This document shows positions 45,024-52,918 of a DNA stretch of 64,000 nt, one piece after another (positions within the stretch are counted from its first letter, which is position 1; each line of letters opens with the position of its first letter). Below the pieces are notes generated by a model. The model did no database searches and was not told the DNA's origin. It was given only the letters and a program-made list of their open reading frames with translations. Source of the DNA: Bradyrhizobium sp. 190 (GTDB lineage Bacteria > Pseudomonadota > Alphaproteobacteria > Rhizobiales > Xanthobacteraceae); assembly GCF_023073415.1 (NCBI RefSeq), contig NZ_JADPJL010000005.1, positions 124,001-188,000 on the forward strand. Direction: 5' to 3'. A program made the position numbers and the translations under genes.

Positions 45024-45421
45024 CGCTCCCCCCGGACCGGCCCAAAGCTTCTCGCAACTCACGCGGGAGATCAAGTCGTCGGCTATCTCTACGGATAAAT
45101 ATAGCAGGTCGTTGGCTCCCTATGGGGTAGGACGTCCGGCCTCCGTGTAATTTACCCGGAAAACCAGAGATTTCTTCGCCGACCACCCGGTTATCCTAAA
45201 CGCGCGCTAATCTGGTGTGGTTAAATTCCGCTGATAACTATATGATTCCATTCAAATTATGTATGCTTCTGCAACGCGCTTCGGCTTCGAGCCCGAATTT
45301 CCACAGGCGGTTGGCACGACGCAAATAGCAATTGCAATTAGCAGGGAAGACGTGATCGTCTCTGCAACAACTCTAGCGGGAGTCTGTCATTTCTGAGCAA
45401 TTTGCCCTCCTAGCAGAGTGG
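45024..45421. other. Divergent promoter region, A/T-rich
   Basis: About 400 bases between the membrane-protein operon and the phosphatase-kinase operon. The middle (45215-45370) is noticeably A/T-rich compared with the chromosome and probably carries the promoters of both operons. No gene with support is seen. Confidence 0.5.
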
Positions 45422-46411
45422 ATGGCCGGGACCGTGCATCAACGGTCGCGCCAAGTGCTGCTTAATGATCAAGCGATAATTGCGAGCGACATTGGCGTGG
45501 TGCGAACAGAGAACCAAGACCGGGTAGCTGTGCTGCGGGTTTCCGACGGTCCGAGGCCTTTCGTCTGCTTCGCACTAAGCGACGGCATGGGCGGGATGAA
45601 GGACGGCGGTCCATGCGCGACCGTCAGCATCGCTTCGTTTTTCTCCTCATTGGTCGAAGCGTCCGAGTTAGAGCCTCATCGAAAGCTTCACATCGCGACC
45701 AATGTAGCGAATGAGACGGTTTACAAAACTTGGCAGGGGCGTGGTGGTGCGACGCTGTCGGCCGTTCTGATCGACGCAGACAATTCAGCGTACGTCTCCA
45801 ACGTCGGCGATAGTCGCGTTTATGCGCTCGATGCCAAGTGGACAAAGTTGAGCCGTGTGACGGTGGATGACAATCTGAAAGAGGCCTTCGGGGGGGCCGA
45901 TAGGGGCCTTGTCCAGTTTATCGGCATAGGGAAATCGCTGGTTCCTAATGTTCAGCAAGTCGCCGTCGGTTTAAGTTCATTTTTCATCACATCGGACGGT
46001 GCGCATTATTTCGATGAGAAGATATTTGAGCAGCTCTTGCTTTGTGCGACGGACCCGCTTCGCGCTACCGACCGGCTGCTGGCATTAGCTCGCTGGCTTG
46101 GCGGTCCCGACAACGCATCCGTAGCGGCGTTCAGTGTGTCGCACCTTTCGAATATGCTCGGTCGTCAAAATGGCTCGCTGCCCACGGTCTGGAGCGGACA
46201 TTCTCAGCTCCACCTTCAACGGGTGCCGAACAAGGTTTTAAACACCGATGCTCCGCTGAGCCAGTCGGCCAACGAGCAGGAGCGCCCGCCTGCCACCAAG
46301 CAGCGGACGGCGACGAAACGGAAGAGCAGGACTTCAAAAAAGGCCGCACCAGGCGATCAGCTTGAAATCAAAATCTCTTCCGACGAGGGCGAGGATGCGA
46401 CTGATAGCTAA
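45422..46411 (+). CDS. PP2C-type Ser/Thr protein phosphatase
   Basis: A metal-dependent PPM phosphatase of 329 residues. Motifs in order: TENQDR (29-34), SDGMGG (53-58) with the metal-binding Asp54, GGATLSAVLID, SNVGDSRVY, TSDGAHYF and GPDNASVAAF. The C-terminal 80 residues are a basic then acidic low-complexity tail (KRKSRTSKKA, then SSDEGEDATDS), which may bind the partner kinases. Its end overlaps the first kinase gene by 17 bases. It would reverse phosphorylation by the two kinases that follow. Confidence 0.9.
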   Translation: MAGTVHQRSRQVLLNDQAIIASDIGVVRTENQDRVAVLRVSDGPRPFVCFALSDGMGGMKDGGPCATVSIASFFSSLVEASELEPHRKLHIATNVANETVYKTWQGRGGATLSAVLIDADNSAYVSNVGDSRVYALDAKWTKLSRVTVDDNLKEAFGGADRGLVQFIGIGKSLVPNVQQVAVGLSSFFITSDGAHYFDEKIFEQLLLCATDPLRATDRLLALARWLGGPDNASVAAFSVSHLSNMLGRQNGSLPTVWSGHSQLHLQRVPNKVLNTDAPLSQSANEQERPPATKQRTATKRKSRTSKKAAPGDQLEIKISSDEGEDATDS

Positions 46412-47438
46412 TCGGTATGAGCCGACGGGGAATGCTTCATGGGGAGGAATGGGCGAACTAAATGAATGCGAGGACAAGAACCTGTCCCGCAAGGTAATGC
46501 TGAAACGTGTTTTCAAGCCCTCTGACCTGCCGCGACTACTAGACGAACAGAAGGCGCTCATACGTCTGCGTTCAAAACACGTTGTTCAATTGTTGGACGT
46601 TATATCGTTCAAATGGAATAGCCAGGATATCCGATGCCTTGTGCTGGAGCACATACCCGGCACGGACCTAGACAAGCTGAGTTTCTCCGCAGGCGAGGAA
46701 TATCAAAAGACCTTGTGGCAGATCGCGACCGGAATATCCGAGATTCACGCCGCTGGGGTAATTCATCGCGACATCAAACCTCAAAACATCCGGCGCGACG
46801 GAAATGGGATCATAAAGATCTTCGACTTTGGTCTCGCGAGAGAAACAGGAAAAGACGACAAGACTAAAAGCATAGTGGGCACGATCGGCTACATGGCCCC
46901 CGAGCTGTTCGGCACGAAAACAATTTCTTTCACAGCGGCCATTGATACCTTTGCTTTTGCTCGCACGGCACTGGCTCTTCTTGGAATTCAACCGCGTAAC
47001 GAGAAACCAAAAGCCATACCCGCCGGCTCGGTCATTGCGGCTCAGTCCAAGCTCAATGTAGAGGTCGCTAAAACTCTAGAAGCTTGCCTCGACCTGTCGC
47101 CAACAGGCCGGCCTTCGATGAACGAAGTGACGGCACTCCTGGGACGAGATTTGCTTCGAGACAAGCACCGCGCCCGGGTTGGCACGCAGGCGCAAGCCTA
47201 TGAACTGAACGCGACCAAGCGTACGGTCAATTTATCTTTTCAAAGTCAAGGCAGCCTGTCGATCAGATACGACGGTTATGAGTTTAAGATTACCGCGTTA
47301 TCTGGCGATGTTTACGTGAACAACGCTAGAGCTACGGTGGGCACGACTATGTTGTCCGCATGCGTCATAACTATTGGCTCCGCGGCGCCGCGAGCTTTCG
47401 TGACTTTTGACATTTCCAACCCAGAGGTCATGGCATGA
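46395..47438 (+). CDS. Ser/Thr protein kinase with FHA-like C-terminal domain
   Basis: A 347-residue Hanks-type kinase. It has catalytic Lys37 (VMLKR), HRDIKPQN with Asp126, DFG at 144-146, and the activation-loop end GTIGYMAPE. The glycine-rich loop is degenerate (NASWGGMGEL). Residues about 275-347 look like an FHA phosphopeptide-binding domain (LSIRYDGYEFKI, DVYVNN, ACVITIGSAAPRAFVTFDI), though the usual Arg/Ser recognition residues are unclear. No transmembrane segment. The start at 46395 lies within the phosphatase end, and its stop overlaps the next kinase by four bases. Confidence 0.85.
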   Translation: MRLIANRYEPTGNASWGGMGELNECEDKNLSRKVMLKRVFKPSDLPRLLDEQKALIRLRSKHVVQLLDVISFKWNSQDIRCLVLEHIPGTDLDKLSFSAGEEYQKTLWQIATGISEIHAAGVIHRDIKPQNIRRDGNGIIKIFDFGLARETGKDDKTKSIVGTIGYMAPELFGTKTISFTAAIDTFAFARTALALLGIQPRNEKPKAIPAGSVIAAQSKLNVEVAKTLEACLDLSPTGRPSMNEVTALLGRDLLRDKHRARVGTQAQAYELNATKRTVNLSFQSQGSLSIRYDGYEFKITALSGDVYVNNARATVGTTMLSACVITIGSAAPRAFVTFDISNPEVMA

Positions 47439-48499
47439 TTACGCCGGGTACTGAGTTAGCTTCACGGTACGAGATCGTTTCTTATGTGGCCTCGGGTGGC
47501 ATGCAAGATGTCTACAAGGCCAACGACAAGCTGACCGGCGAAATAGTTGCTCTAAAGACACCCCAGGCCGGTCAAGCGAACAAGCGGTTCAAACAGAGCG
47601 CCATCTTGTCTGCGCGGATAAGTAATTACAACGTCGCCAAGACTTTTGATTACTTTGAAGAAGGCAATGCATGTTATCTGATCGAGGAGTACATAGAAGG
47701 GACCACGCTAGAGGCAGCTACACTGGACGTTATTCCTCAAATCGATCCGCACCTCGCAGCATATTTGATGCTCCGTATTGCCAAGGGGCTGGCAGCTTCA
47801 CACCAAGCTCAGGTAGCGCATCGAGACCTAAAGCCGAGCAACATACTTGTCGGCTCAGGTTTCTCTTCTATCAAAATCACTGATTTTGGAATTGCGACGC
47901 TTGCGGAAGAGCTTTTTGAGGAAGTCATTGCGAAGAGCGGAGACTTAACGCGCTCGACATCTGGAACTGTGAAGGGGGCGCTTCCTTACATGGCGCCTGA
48001 GATGATGTTTCGAAAGCCCGGCGATCATGTGGGATGCGAGGCCGATATTTGGTCTCTCGGAGCATTGATGTTTCGCCTGATGACAGGCTCATTCCCATTT
48101 GGTGAAGGCATGATGGTGCCGGTAAACGTTGAGAAGAAGCAACCTCTCAGTTGGCCAAGTTTCTTGACACGAAAAGCTCAGTTCGCCCCGCTTTCAAATT
48201 CGATAACCGGCATTGTCGAGAAATGCCTTGCTTACGACAAAGAGCAGCGGCCGGTTGCGCTAGAGGTGGTGGGCTCCTGCGAGGAGCTTTGCTTCCATTT
48301 TTCACCTCGCGAGTTCGGAGTCATCAGCGAGGTCAAATACTCGACCGGCTTCGTTAGATCATCGGACGGTGAGAAAATCTTCTATCACAAAGACAGCCTC
48401 TATGGCTCGTTGGGCGCCAAAGTTGGCAGCAAGGTGGTCTTTAGCGCTCACGACGGTACACCGTTCCCTCGTGCTCATCCCATTGTCGTTTGCCCATGA
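47435..48499 (+). CDS. Ser/Thr protein kinase with cold-shock-like C-terminal domain
   Basis: A 354-residue kinase with VALKT (Lys41), AHRDLKPSN (Asp131), DFG at 150-152, GALPYMAPE and a full C-lobe (ADIWSLGALMFRLMTGSFPF). Residues 294-354 resemble a cold-shock / OB-fold domain: GVISEVKYSTGFVRSSDGEKIFYHKDSL, then GSKVVFSAHD and RAHPIVV. The order is strand, GF/V-R, FYH, then a late V-x-F strand, as in CspA. Fusion of a kinase to such a nucleic-acid-binding domain is unusual and suggests that RNA or DNA binding triggers it. It is the last gene of the operon. Confidence 0.85.
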   Translation: MITPGTELASRYEIVSYVASGGMQDVYKANDKLTGEIVALKTPQAGQANKRFKQSAILSARISNYNVAKTFDYFEEGNACYLIEEYIEGTTLEAATLDVIPQIDPHLAAYLMLRIAKGLAASHQAQVAHRDLKPSNILVGSGFSSIKITDFGIATLAEELFEEVIAKSGDLTRSTSGTVKGALPYMAPEMMFRKPGDHVGCEADIWSLGALMFRLMTGSFPFGEGMMVPVNVEKKQPLSWPSFLTRKAQFAPLSNSITGIVEKCLAYDKEQRPVALEVVGSCEELCFHFSPREFGVISEVKYSTGFVRSSDGEKIFYHKDSLYGSLGAKVGSKVVFSAHDGTPFPRAHPIVVCP

Positions 48500-48815
48500 C
48501 GTCGGGCTAAGCGCTAAGCGGGGCATTCCGGCTGCTTTGGTGCGATGCGATTTCACCTTAATGAACTGCTCCGGCCTGCAACCCGCTTCCGGGACTAAAC
48601 CATTTTTGGGGCACAAATTTGAGAGGTGTCCTCGTCAGTCGCAACGTCGCCGTTCCCCCGTAGGGCGGGGCAGGTAACGGAGCGAGCTGCTTTCCGATGA
48701 AGAGACGGCTGTCTCCTTCACGTTCTCTGGTGGTCATCCGGCACGAGATGAGTCGTTTTGACTCATGGAAAATCGCCAAACGTTCGTTAGCGTATTCTCC
48801 AAACAAGGGGATCGC
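48500..48815. other. Intergenic region, no gene seen
   Basis: About 316 bases between the second kinase and the small serine recombinase. I see no credible open frame, RNA gene or terminator hairpin with a T-run. The promoter of the recombinase is presumably near its 3' end. Confidence 0.4.
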
Positions 48816-49574
48816 ATGGCGAAAAGCGTTGATAAACAGCAGAAGGTGGTGCGCTACATCTCTTATTTGCGCGTGTCGCGGGAATCCCAGGGGCTGCATG
48901 GTCTCGGCATCGAGGCGCAAAGGCGGGCGGTCAGAGAGTACCTTGCGCGGGTGGGAGCCGCCGATGCGCTCTTAGCCGAATACGTCGAGGTCGAAAGCGG
49001 CAGGCGGAATGAGCGCCCAGAATTGCTGCGGAGCTTTGATCACGCACGAAATGCGAGAGCGACGTTGATCATCGCAAAGCTGGATCGGTTGTCACGCGAT
49101 GTGCACTTCCTCACCGGGCTCGAAAGGGCCGGCATCGAGTTCATCGCTTGTGATCTGCCAAATGCGAATCGGCTTACGATCACCATCCTCGCCGCGGTAG
49201 CCGAGCACGAACGGGAGATGACGGCCGAGCGTACACGGGCGGCGCTTGCGGTGGCCCGAGATCGGGTCGCCAAGGTTGGCCAAAGAGGGCGCCCCTCGGT
49301 TAAACGGCTGGGCAACCCGAACGGAGCGGAGCACCTAAAGGAATTGGGCAACCGAGCGGCAGTATCGGCACTGAAGGCGAGAGCCGACGATACAGCGAGG
49401 CGGCTCAGCAACAGCCTGCATGCTGTGATCGAATCCGGGGCTAAATCTTCCCGGGCCATCGCAGTGGCTCTTAATGAACGGGGCGTGTTGTCGCCGCGCG
49501 GTTCTCAATGGGACGCCAAGGCGGTCATCAATTTGCAGCGCCGCTTGGCTGCCATGGGACAGCAAAACACATAG
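48816..49574 (+). CDS. Small serine recombinase / resolvase
   Basis: A 252-residue serine recombinase. The catalytic Ser21 lies in ISYLRVSRESQ, IIAKLDRLSRDVHFLTGLE is the central signature, and LAAVAEHEREMTAERTRAAL is the E-helix. The C-terminal third has a recombinase-type DNA-binding segment (AVALNERGVLSPRGSQWDAKAVINL). It is short for a large serine integrase, so it may act as a resolvase or invertase. A CAAGGGG site sets the ATG at 48816. It does not belong to the tyrosine-integrase element by function and may mark an older nested insertion. Confidence 0.9.
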   Translation: MAKSVDKQQKVVRYISYLRVSRESQGLHGLGIEAQRRAVREYLARVGAADALLAEYVEVESGRRNERPELLRSFDHARNARATLIIAKLDRLSRDVHFLTGLERAGIEFIACDLPNANRLTITILAAVAEHEREMTAERTRAALAVARDRVAKVGQRGRPSVKRLGNPNGAEHLKELGNRAAVSALKARADDTARRLSNSLHAVIESGAKSSRAIAVALNERGVLSPRGSQWDAKAVINLQRRLAAMGQQNT

Positions 49575-50077
49575 CCCTCTGACACATACAGGACCGGTCG
49601 AGCGGCTTGCCTCTGCGGAGACCGGTGGTGGTCCGACCTCCCTCGACCTGACATGTTGGGGGTAGCCCTTGGATGACGGGGGCGGGCCTCGTGGGCACCG
49701 ACATCTCAGCTCGCCTCTTCGCAGGGGGGCGGGCTGGTGTGGTCGGTGGCCGCTTGTCCGTGGACCCTGATGCTACCTTCGCTCTCTGTAGCGGGTGTGC
49801 CGCGCACCACGTACGATTTGACGCTCCCCTGACTTCGCATTGTATCTGGCTTGCTCAGAGATGGTGCTCATCTTTGAAAGCACCCCTGTGCATCTACGCA
49901 TTGATCTAGTGACATCCCCTTCTTGCACCCTGTCGGGAGTGGCGAGACCCCACAGACCCCTTGTTTTATAGTGTTTACGCAATTTTTATTTTTCGGTGGT
50001 GTTGCGCCTGTGTGCGAGAGCGCCTACGTCGTTGCTCATGGTTCGCATATTGCGGCCACGGATAGAAGGAGACTGAA
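49575..50077. other. Intergenic region, no gene seen
   Basis: Roughly 500 bases. One modest hairpin is visible (GGTGCT at 49863 with AGCACC at 49879). The last 110 bases are A/T-rich (around TTTTATAGTGTTTACG) and may hold the promoter of the next gene. Short open frames here have no protein-like features. Confidence 0.4.
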
Positions 50078-50473
50078 ATGTTGTCGAATATGACGACCGA
50101 AGATACTCACTGGTTCGTAGGCACCGTTGACAATCTTGGCTCGGTGGAAGTTGTTAGCAAGAATAAGAGTCCGACCCTTATTCTGAAATTCAAGACGCCC
50201 TACTTGGACAAGCTCGTGGCCATATGTCAGGCCCTTCGATACGAGGGCTCGCCGACCGGACCACGAAAGCCTTCGGGCGACTCGGTGCAGCCCCAGTACA
50301 TCTTGACGTTTCGTGGCAGAAACCTTGCGATGATCGAGAACCTCGTTGTGCCGCTTCTGCGGACGGGCAAACGCAACGTGTTTGCAAGGCGGCGTGCTGA
50401 GTTGATGGCCCAGCGCGAAAGCTTGGGGCTTACGGGGCCGCGCTATTCGGTTGATGCGGAAGCACAGGCTTAG
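50078..50473 (+). CDS. LAGLIDADG-like small protein
   Basis: A 131-residue product. Residues 11-24 (HWFVGTVDNLGSVE) resemble the LAGLIDADG helix, with the catalytic acid at Asp18. A beta-rich middle follows (PTLILKFKTPYLDKLVAICQAL and PQYILTFRGRNLAMIENLVVPLL), and then KRN. The layout is like half a homing endonuclease domain: helix, strands, helix, strands, helix. Similarity is by eye, and a single motif would require a homodimer. It stands just upstream of the zinc-motif and polymerase-like genes. Alternative: an uncharacterised mobile-element protein with coincidental resemblance. Confidence 0.6.
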   Translation: MLSNMTTEDTHWFVGTVDNLGSVEVVSKNKSPTLILKFKTPYLDKLVAICQALRYEGSPTGPRKPSGDSVQPQYILTFRGRNLAMIENLVVPLLRTGKRNVFARRRAELMAQRESLGLTGPRYSVDAEAQA

Positions 50474-50652
50474 GCCTGAGCCGTAGCGTCTCGTTAGTTG
50501 GCATTCCGGCCGGGGTTCGAACTGCAAGATCCGAACTTCGACGCGAGGTGCACCGCACCCGATAGGGCCAAGGGCCGGGATTGCTGACGTTGCACGATAT
50601 TTCGCTGAAGAGCGCATCTGTCGTCGTGCTACGACGAAGAGGAGTACTAATC

Positions 50653-51408
50653 TTGTTTGAAGGTAACGCGGCGGCCGCTTCTCGGCTGCGAAGCAGGCAG
50701 CTGTTGAGAGACCGCATCAACCTCGGGCCTCTCACGGCGGCGAGCACGTGCGCCATCCCGGGCTGCGGCCGTGCGACAATGAAGGCTGCCAAAATAGGGC
50801 TGGCCCCGCATCACTGCCGCAAGCACGTGGAGCACCGCGCAAGGCACGGCAGCTACTGGATCAACACCTACGCTGCCAGCGAGCTGAAGCCGTATCTTTC
50901 AGCAGCTACCGCCTACGTCCGCCTTTGGGCAGCCACCGACAAATTCATCGCCGCAGCCATAGCCGCTGTGCAAGCGGCACTGGACGAAGCTGGCCCGGTG
51001 GAGATTGCCACTCGGCTGAAAGGCATGCCGGCGACCAAGAGGGCGAAGATTGGTCTGGCCCGATTGCGGGTCGCTAAGGTCAAGCCGGAGCGCATCGTCT
51101 CAATCGTCCTGGCTGTGACCGCGCTGTGCGAGGAAAAGGCTCACCGTACGAAGGAGTTCCGCATGGTCCAGATTTGCAAGGCTGTCCACCGGCTCGCGAG
51201 CGGCACCCATAAGGTTTGGCAGGTCGAGGACTATCAAGGTCGGAAGCGACGGACCGAACTCCACGCCTTTCCTAGGTCGTCTGGGCCGGTGCTGCGGTTG
51301 ATGGGCCGGGCCCTTGAAGAACCGTGTGAGTGGGTCGTTGAGAAGCACCTTGCGGGCGTGCTTGCCGTCAAGATCAAGCGATACGGCCGTCATCCATCAT
51401 TGCCTTAG
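50653..51408 (+). CDS. Protein with a CxxxxC...HCxxH zinc-like motif, unknown function
   Basis: About 251 residues from a TTG at 50653, which has AAGAGGAG 9 bases upstream; a TTG at 50581 is an alternative. Residues 33-58 (CAIPGCGRA through HHCRKH) form a likely zinc site with two Cys, then His-Cys and His. The C-terminal part (VWQVEDYQGRKRRTELHAFPRSSGPVLRLMGRALEEPCEWVV) has no family I know. A short zinc knuckle of this type occurs in mobile-element DNA-binding proteins. It lies between the LAGLIDADG-like and polymerase-like genes and probably shares their element. Confidence 0.6.
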   Translation: MFEGNAAAASRLRSRQLLRDRINLGPLTAASTCAIPGCGRATMKAAKIGLAPHHCRKHVEHRARHGSYWINTYAASELKPYLSAATAYVRLWAATDKFIAAAIAAVQAALDEAGPVEIATRLKGMPATKRAKIGLARLRVAKVKPERIVSIVLAVTALCEEKAHRTKEFRMVQICKAVHRLASGTHKVWQVEDYQGRKRRTELHAFPRSSGPVLRLMGRALEEPCEWVVEKHLAGVLAVKIKRYGRHPSLP

Positions 51409-51494
51409 GCGATAAGAATCCCGCCTGACTATTTTCGCGGTGTTTCATCTTTCGCGAGATATCAGGTCGAGTGGTGACGGTACGTACATAATCG

Positions 51495-52838
51495 ATGTTT
51501 ATGCCGATCACTTTGAACACGAGACTACAGATAGCACTGCGACCATCGATGATATCCCAGCCCAGGCCAATGTGGTTCGATCCTCAATTCAGAGCGAGGA
51601 CGGCTGACCTCCGTTCTGCAATCAGAAAGATCAGCGGCCTTCTGCTGGATCATGAATTCGCGAGCGGCCGGCGGACGCGAGCGCGGAAGGATGCCGACAA
51701 CGAAAAGTTCTACGTCGCGGTTGAGGCGCTAGCTTGCAATTTACTTCTTCTAAAGGCGACCGGCAGCGAATCAAAACTCGCCGTTCCCCGGTCACACGAT
51801 TTTCTATGGCAGGGCAACGCCCGCGCAAATCCGGTCTACGGTCAACACTTCTTGGACGCGATCGATCTCTCGACGGCGGTGGGGCTGGTTGAACAGAGCC
51901 GCCGGGGCTACAAAATTTCCGCAAGGTCGAAAATGCCGTCGCTCATTGGGCCTGCGGATAGTCTTGCTGACCACCTGCCGCTTGCACCGCCAGATTGGCG
52001 CAGCATCCACCAGATTGACGACCCAGCATTGATCATCCTGAAAGAAGGCAAGGACGAAGACGGCCGGGCCGCTGCTATTCCCTACAGAGAGACTGCCCGA
52101 ACAAACCAATTGGCAGGACAAATCCGGCGCATAAATAAATTCCTGCGAGATGCAAGTATCGAAATCACCGGCTCAGAGAATGGCCTCTCGCTAGGAAAAG
52201 ACGGCCAAATTGTTGCGCCTTACCGGCGTTCACTCCGGCGCATATTCAATAATGCCAACTGGCAACATGGCGGCCGTCTCGCGGGTGGTTTCTGGATGTC
52301 GATGGAACGTGTTGAACGCAAGGAACGGCTCCGAATTGATGGCCAGCCCACTGCTAGCGCTGATTACCGACAGCTTTTTTCCCGCTTGGCTTACGTTCGT
52401 GCAGGCGCCGATCAGCCCGAGGGCGACATCTACGATGTGGCGGGCGACGGGACCGGACGAGATGGCTGGAAGAAACTGATGAATGCGATGCTGTTCTCGG
52501 ATGGCCGGCTAAAGAATTGGCCAGAGGACACCCGTCAGCACTTCCCGGCCGGTACAAAAGTTCGGGAGGCCATCGAGATGCTCGCCGCGAAGCACCAACC
52601 CATCGCGCATTTATTTAGCGCCGGCCTTGGCTTCCAATTGATGCGCATCGAGAGCGATATGCTGATTGAGGTCATCACCCATCTTTTTGGTGCCGGGGTA
52701 ACCGCCTTGCCGCTTCATGACGCGGTGCTGGTCGCGGAATCTAAAGCTGACGTTGCGGCGAACGCAATGCAGGCAGTTTTTGAGAGATGGTCCACCTCAC
52801 GCTGCGCGATAGTTTCAGTGGAATTTTCCTCTCAATAA
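51495..52838 (+). CDS. Compact family-A-polymerase-like protein
   Basis: A 447-residue protein with no close named relative that I recall. In the C-terminal half, three blocks occur in the order of single-subunit (family A / T7-like) polymerases. Asp290 in ADYRQLFSRL resembles motif A (DYSQIELR). RDGWKKLMNAMLF (322-334) resembles motif B (R, K, then N). LPLHDAVLV with Asp409 resembles motif C (HDE). The spacing is compressed (36 and 83 residues against about 53 and 124 in Pol I), and there is no exonuclease domain. It may be a small mobile-element replication or RNA polymerase, or a degenerate relative. Tandem 14-bp repeats follow its stop codon. Confidence 0.7.
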   Translation: MFMPITLNTRLQIALRPSMISQPRPMWFDPQFRARTADLRSAIRKISGLLLDHEFASGRRTRARKDADNEKFYVAVEALACNLLLLKATGSESKLAVPRSHDFLWQGNARANPVYGQHFLDAIDLSTAVGLVEQSRRGYKISARSKMPSLIGPADSLADHLPLAPPDWRSIHQIDDPALIILKEGKDEDGRAAAIPYRETARTNQLAGQIRRINKFLRDASIEITGSENGLSLGKDGQIVAPYRRSLRRIFNNANWQHGGRLAGGFWMSMERVERKERLRIDGQPTASADYRQLFSRLAYVRAGADQPEGDIYDVAGDGTGRDGWKKLMNAMLFSDGRLKNWPEDTRQHFPAGTKVREAIEMLAAKHQPIAHLFSAGLGFQLMRIESDMLIEVITHLFGAGVTALPLHDAVLVAESKADVAANAMQAVFERWSTSRCAIVSVEFSSQ

Positions 52839-52876
52839 CAATAGCTTAGGTCCTTACGCCTCCGCTAATGGAGGGA

Positions 52877-52918
52877 GAAACTAAGAGGGGGAAACTTGGA
52901 GGAGGAAACTTAGAAGCT
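52877..52918 (+). repeat. Three tandem 14-bp repeats (iteron-like)
   Basis: GAAACTAAGAGGGG, GAAACTTGGAGGAG and GAAACTTAGAAGCT follow one another without gaps, 38 bases after the polymerase-like gene. The tail motif TTAGAGGAG or TTAGGAGGG recurs at 52957 and 52986 within an imperfect hairpin (52953-52995). The arrangement resembles iterons at a replication origin or a protein-binding array. Confidence 0.7.

Noticed and set aside
49673-49909. 78-codon frame after the small serine recombinase
   Set aside because: Low-complexity Gly/Ala start without homology or start signal.
52877-52918. CRISPR array
   Set aside because: The three repeat units are 14 bases and directly adjacent with no spacers, and no cas genes are present.
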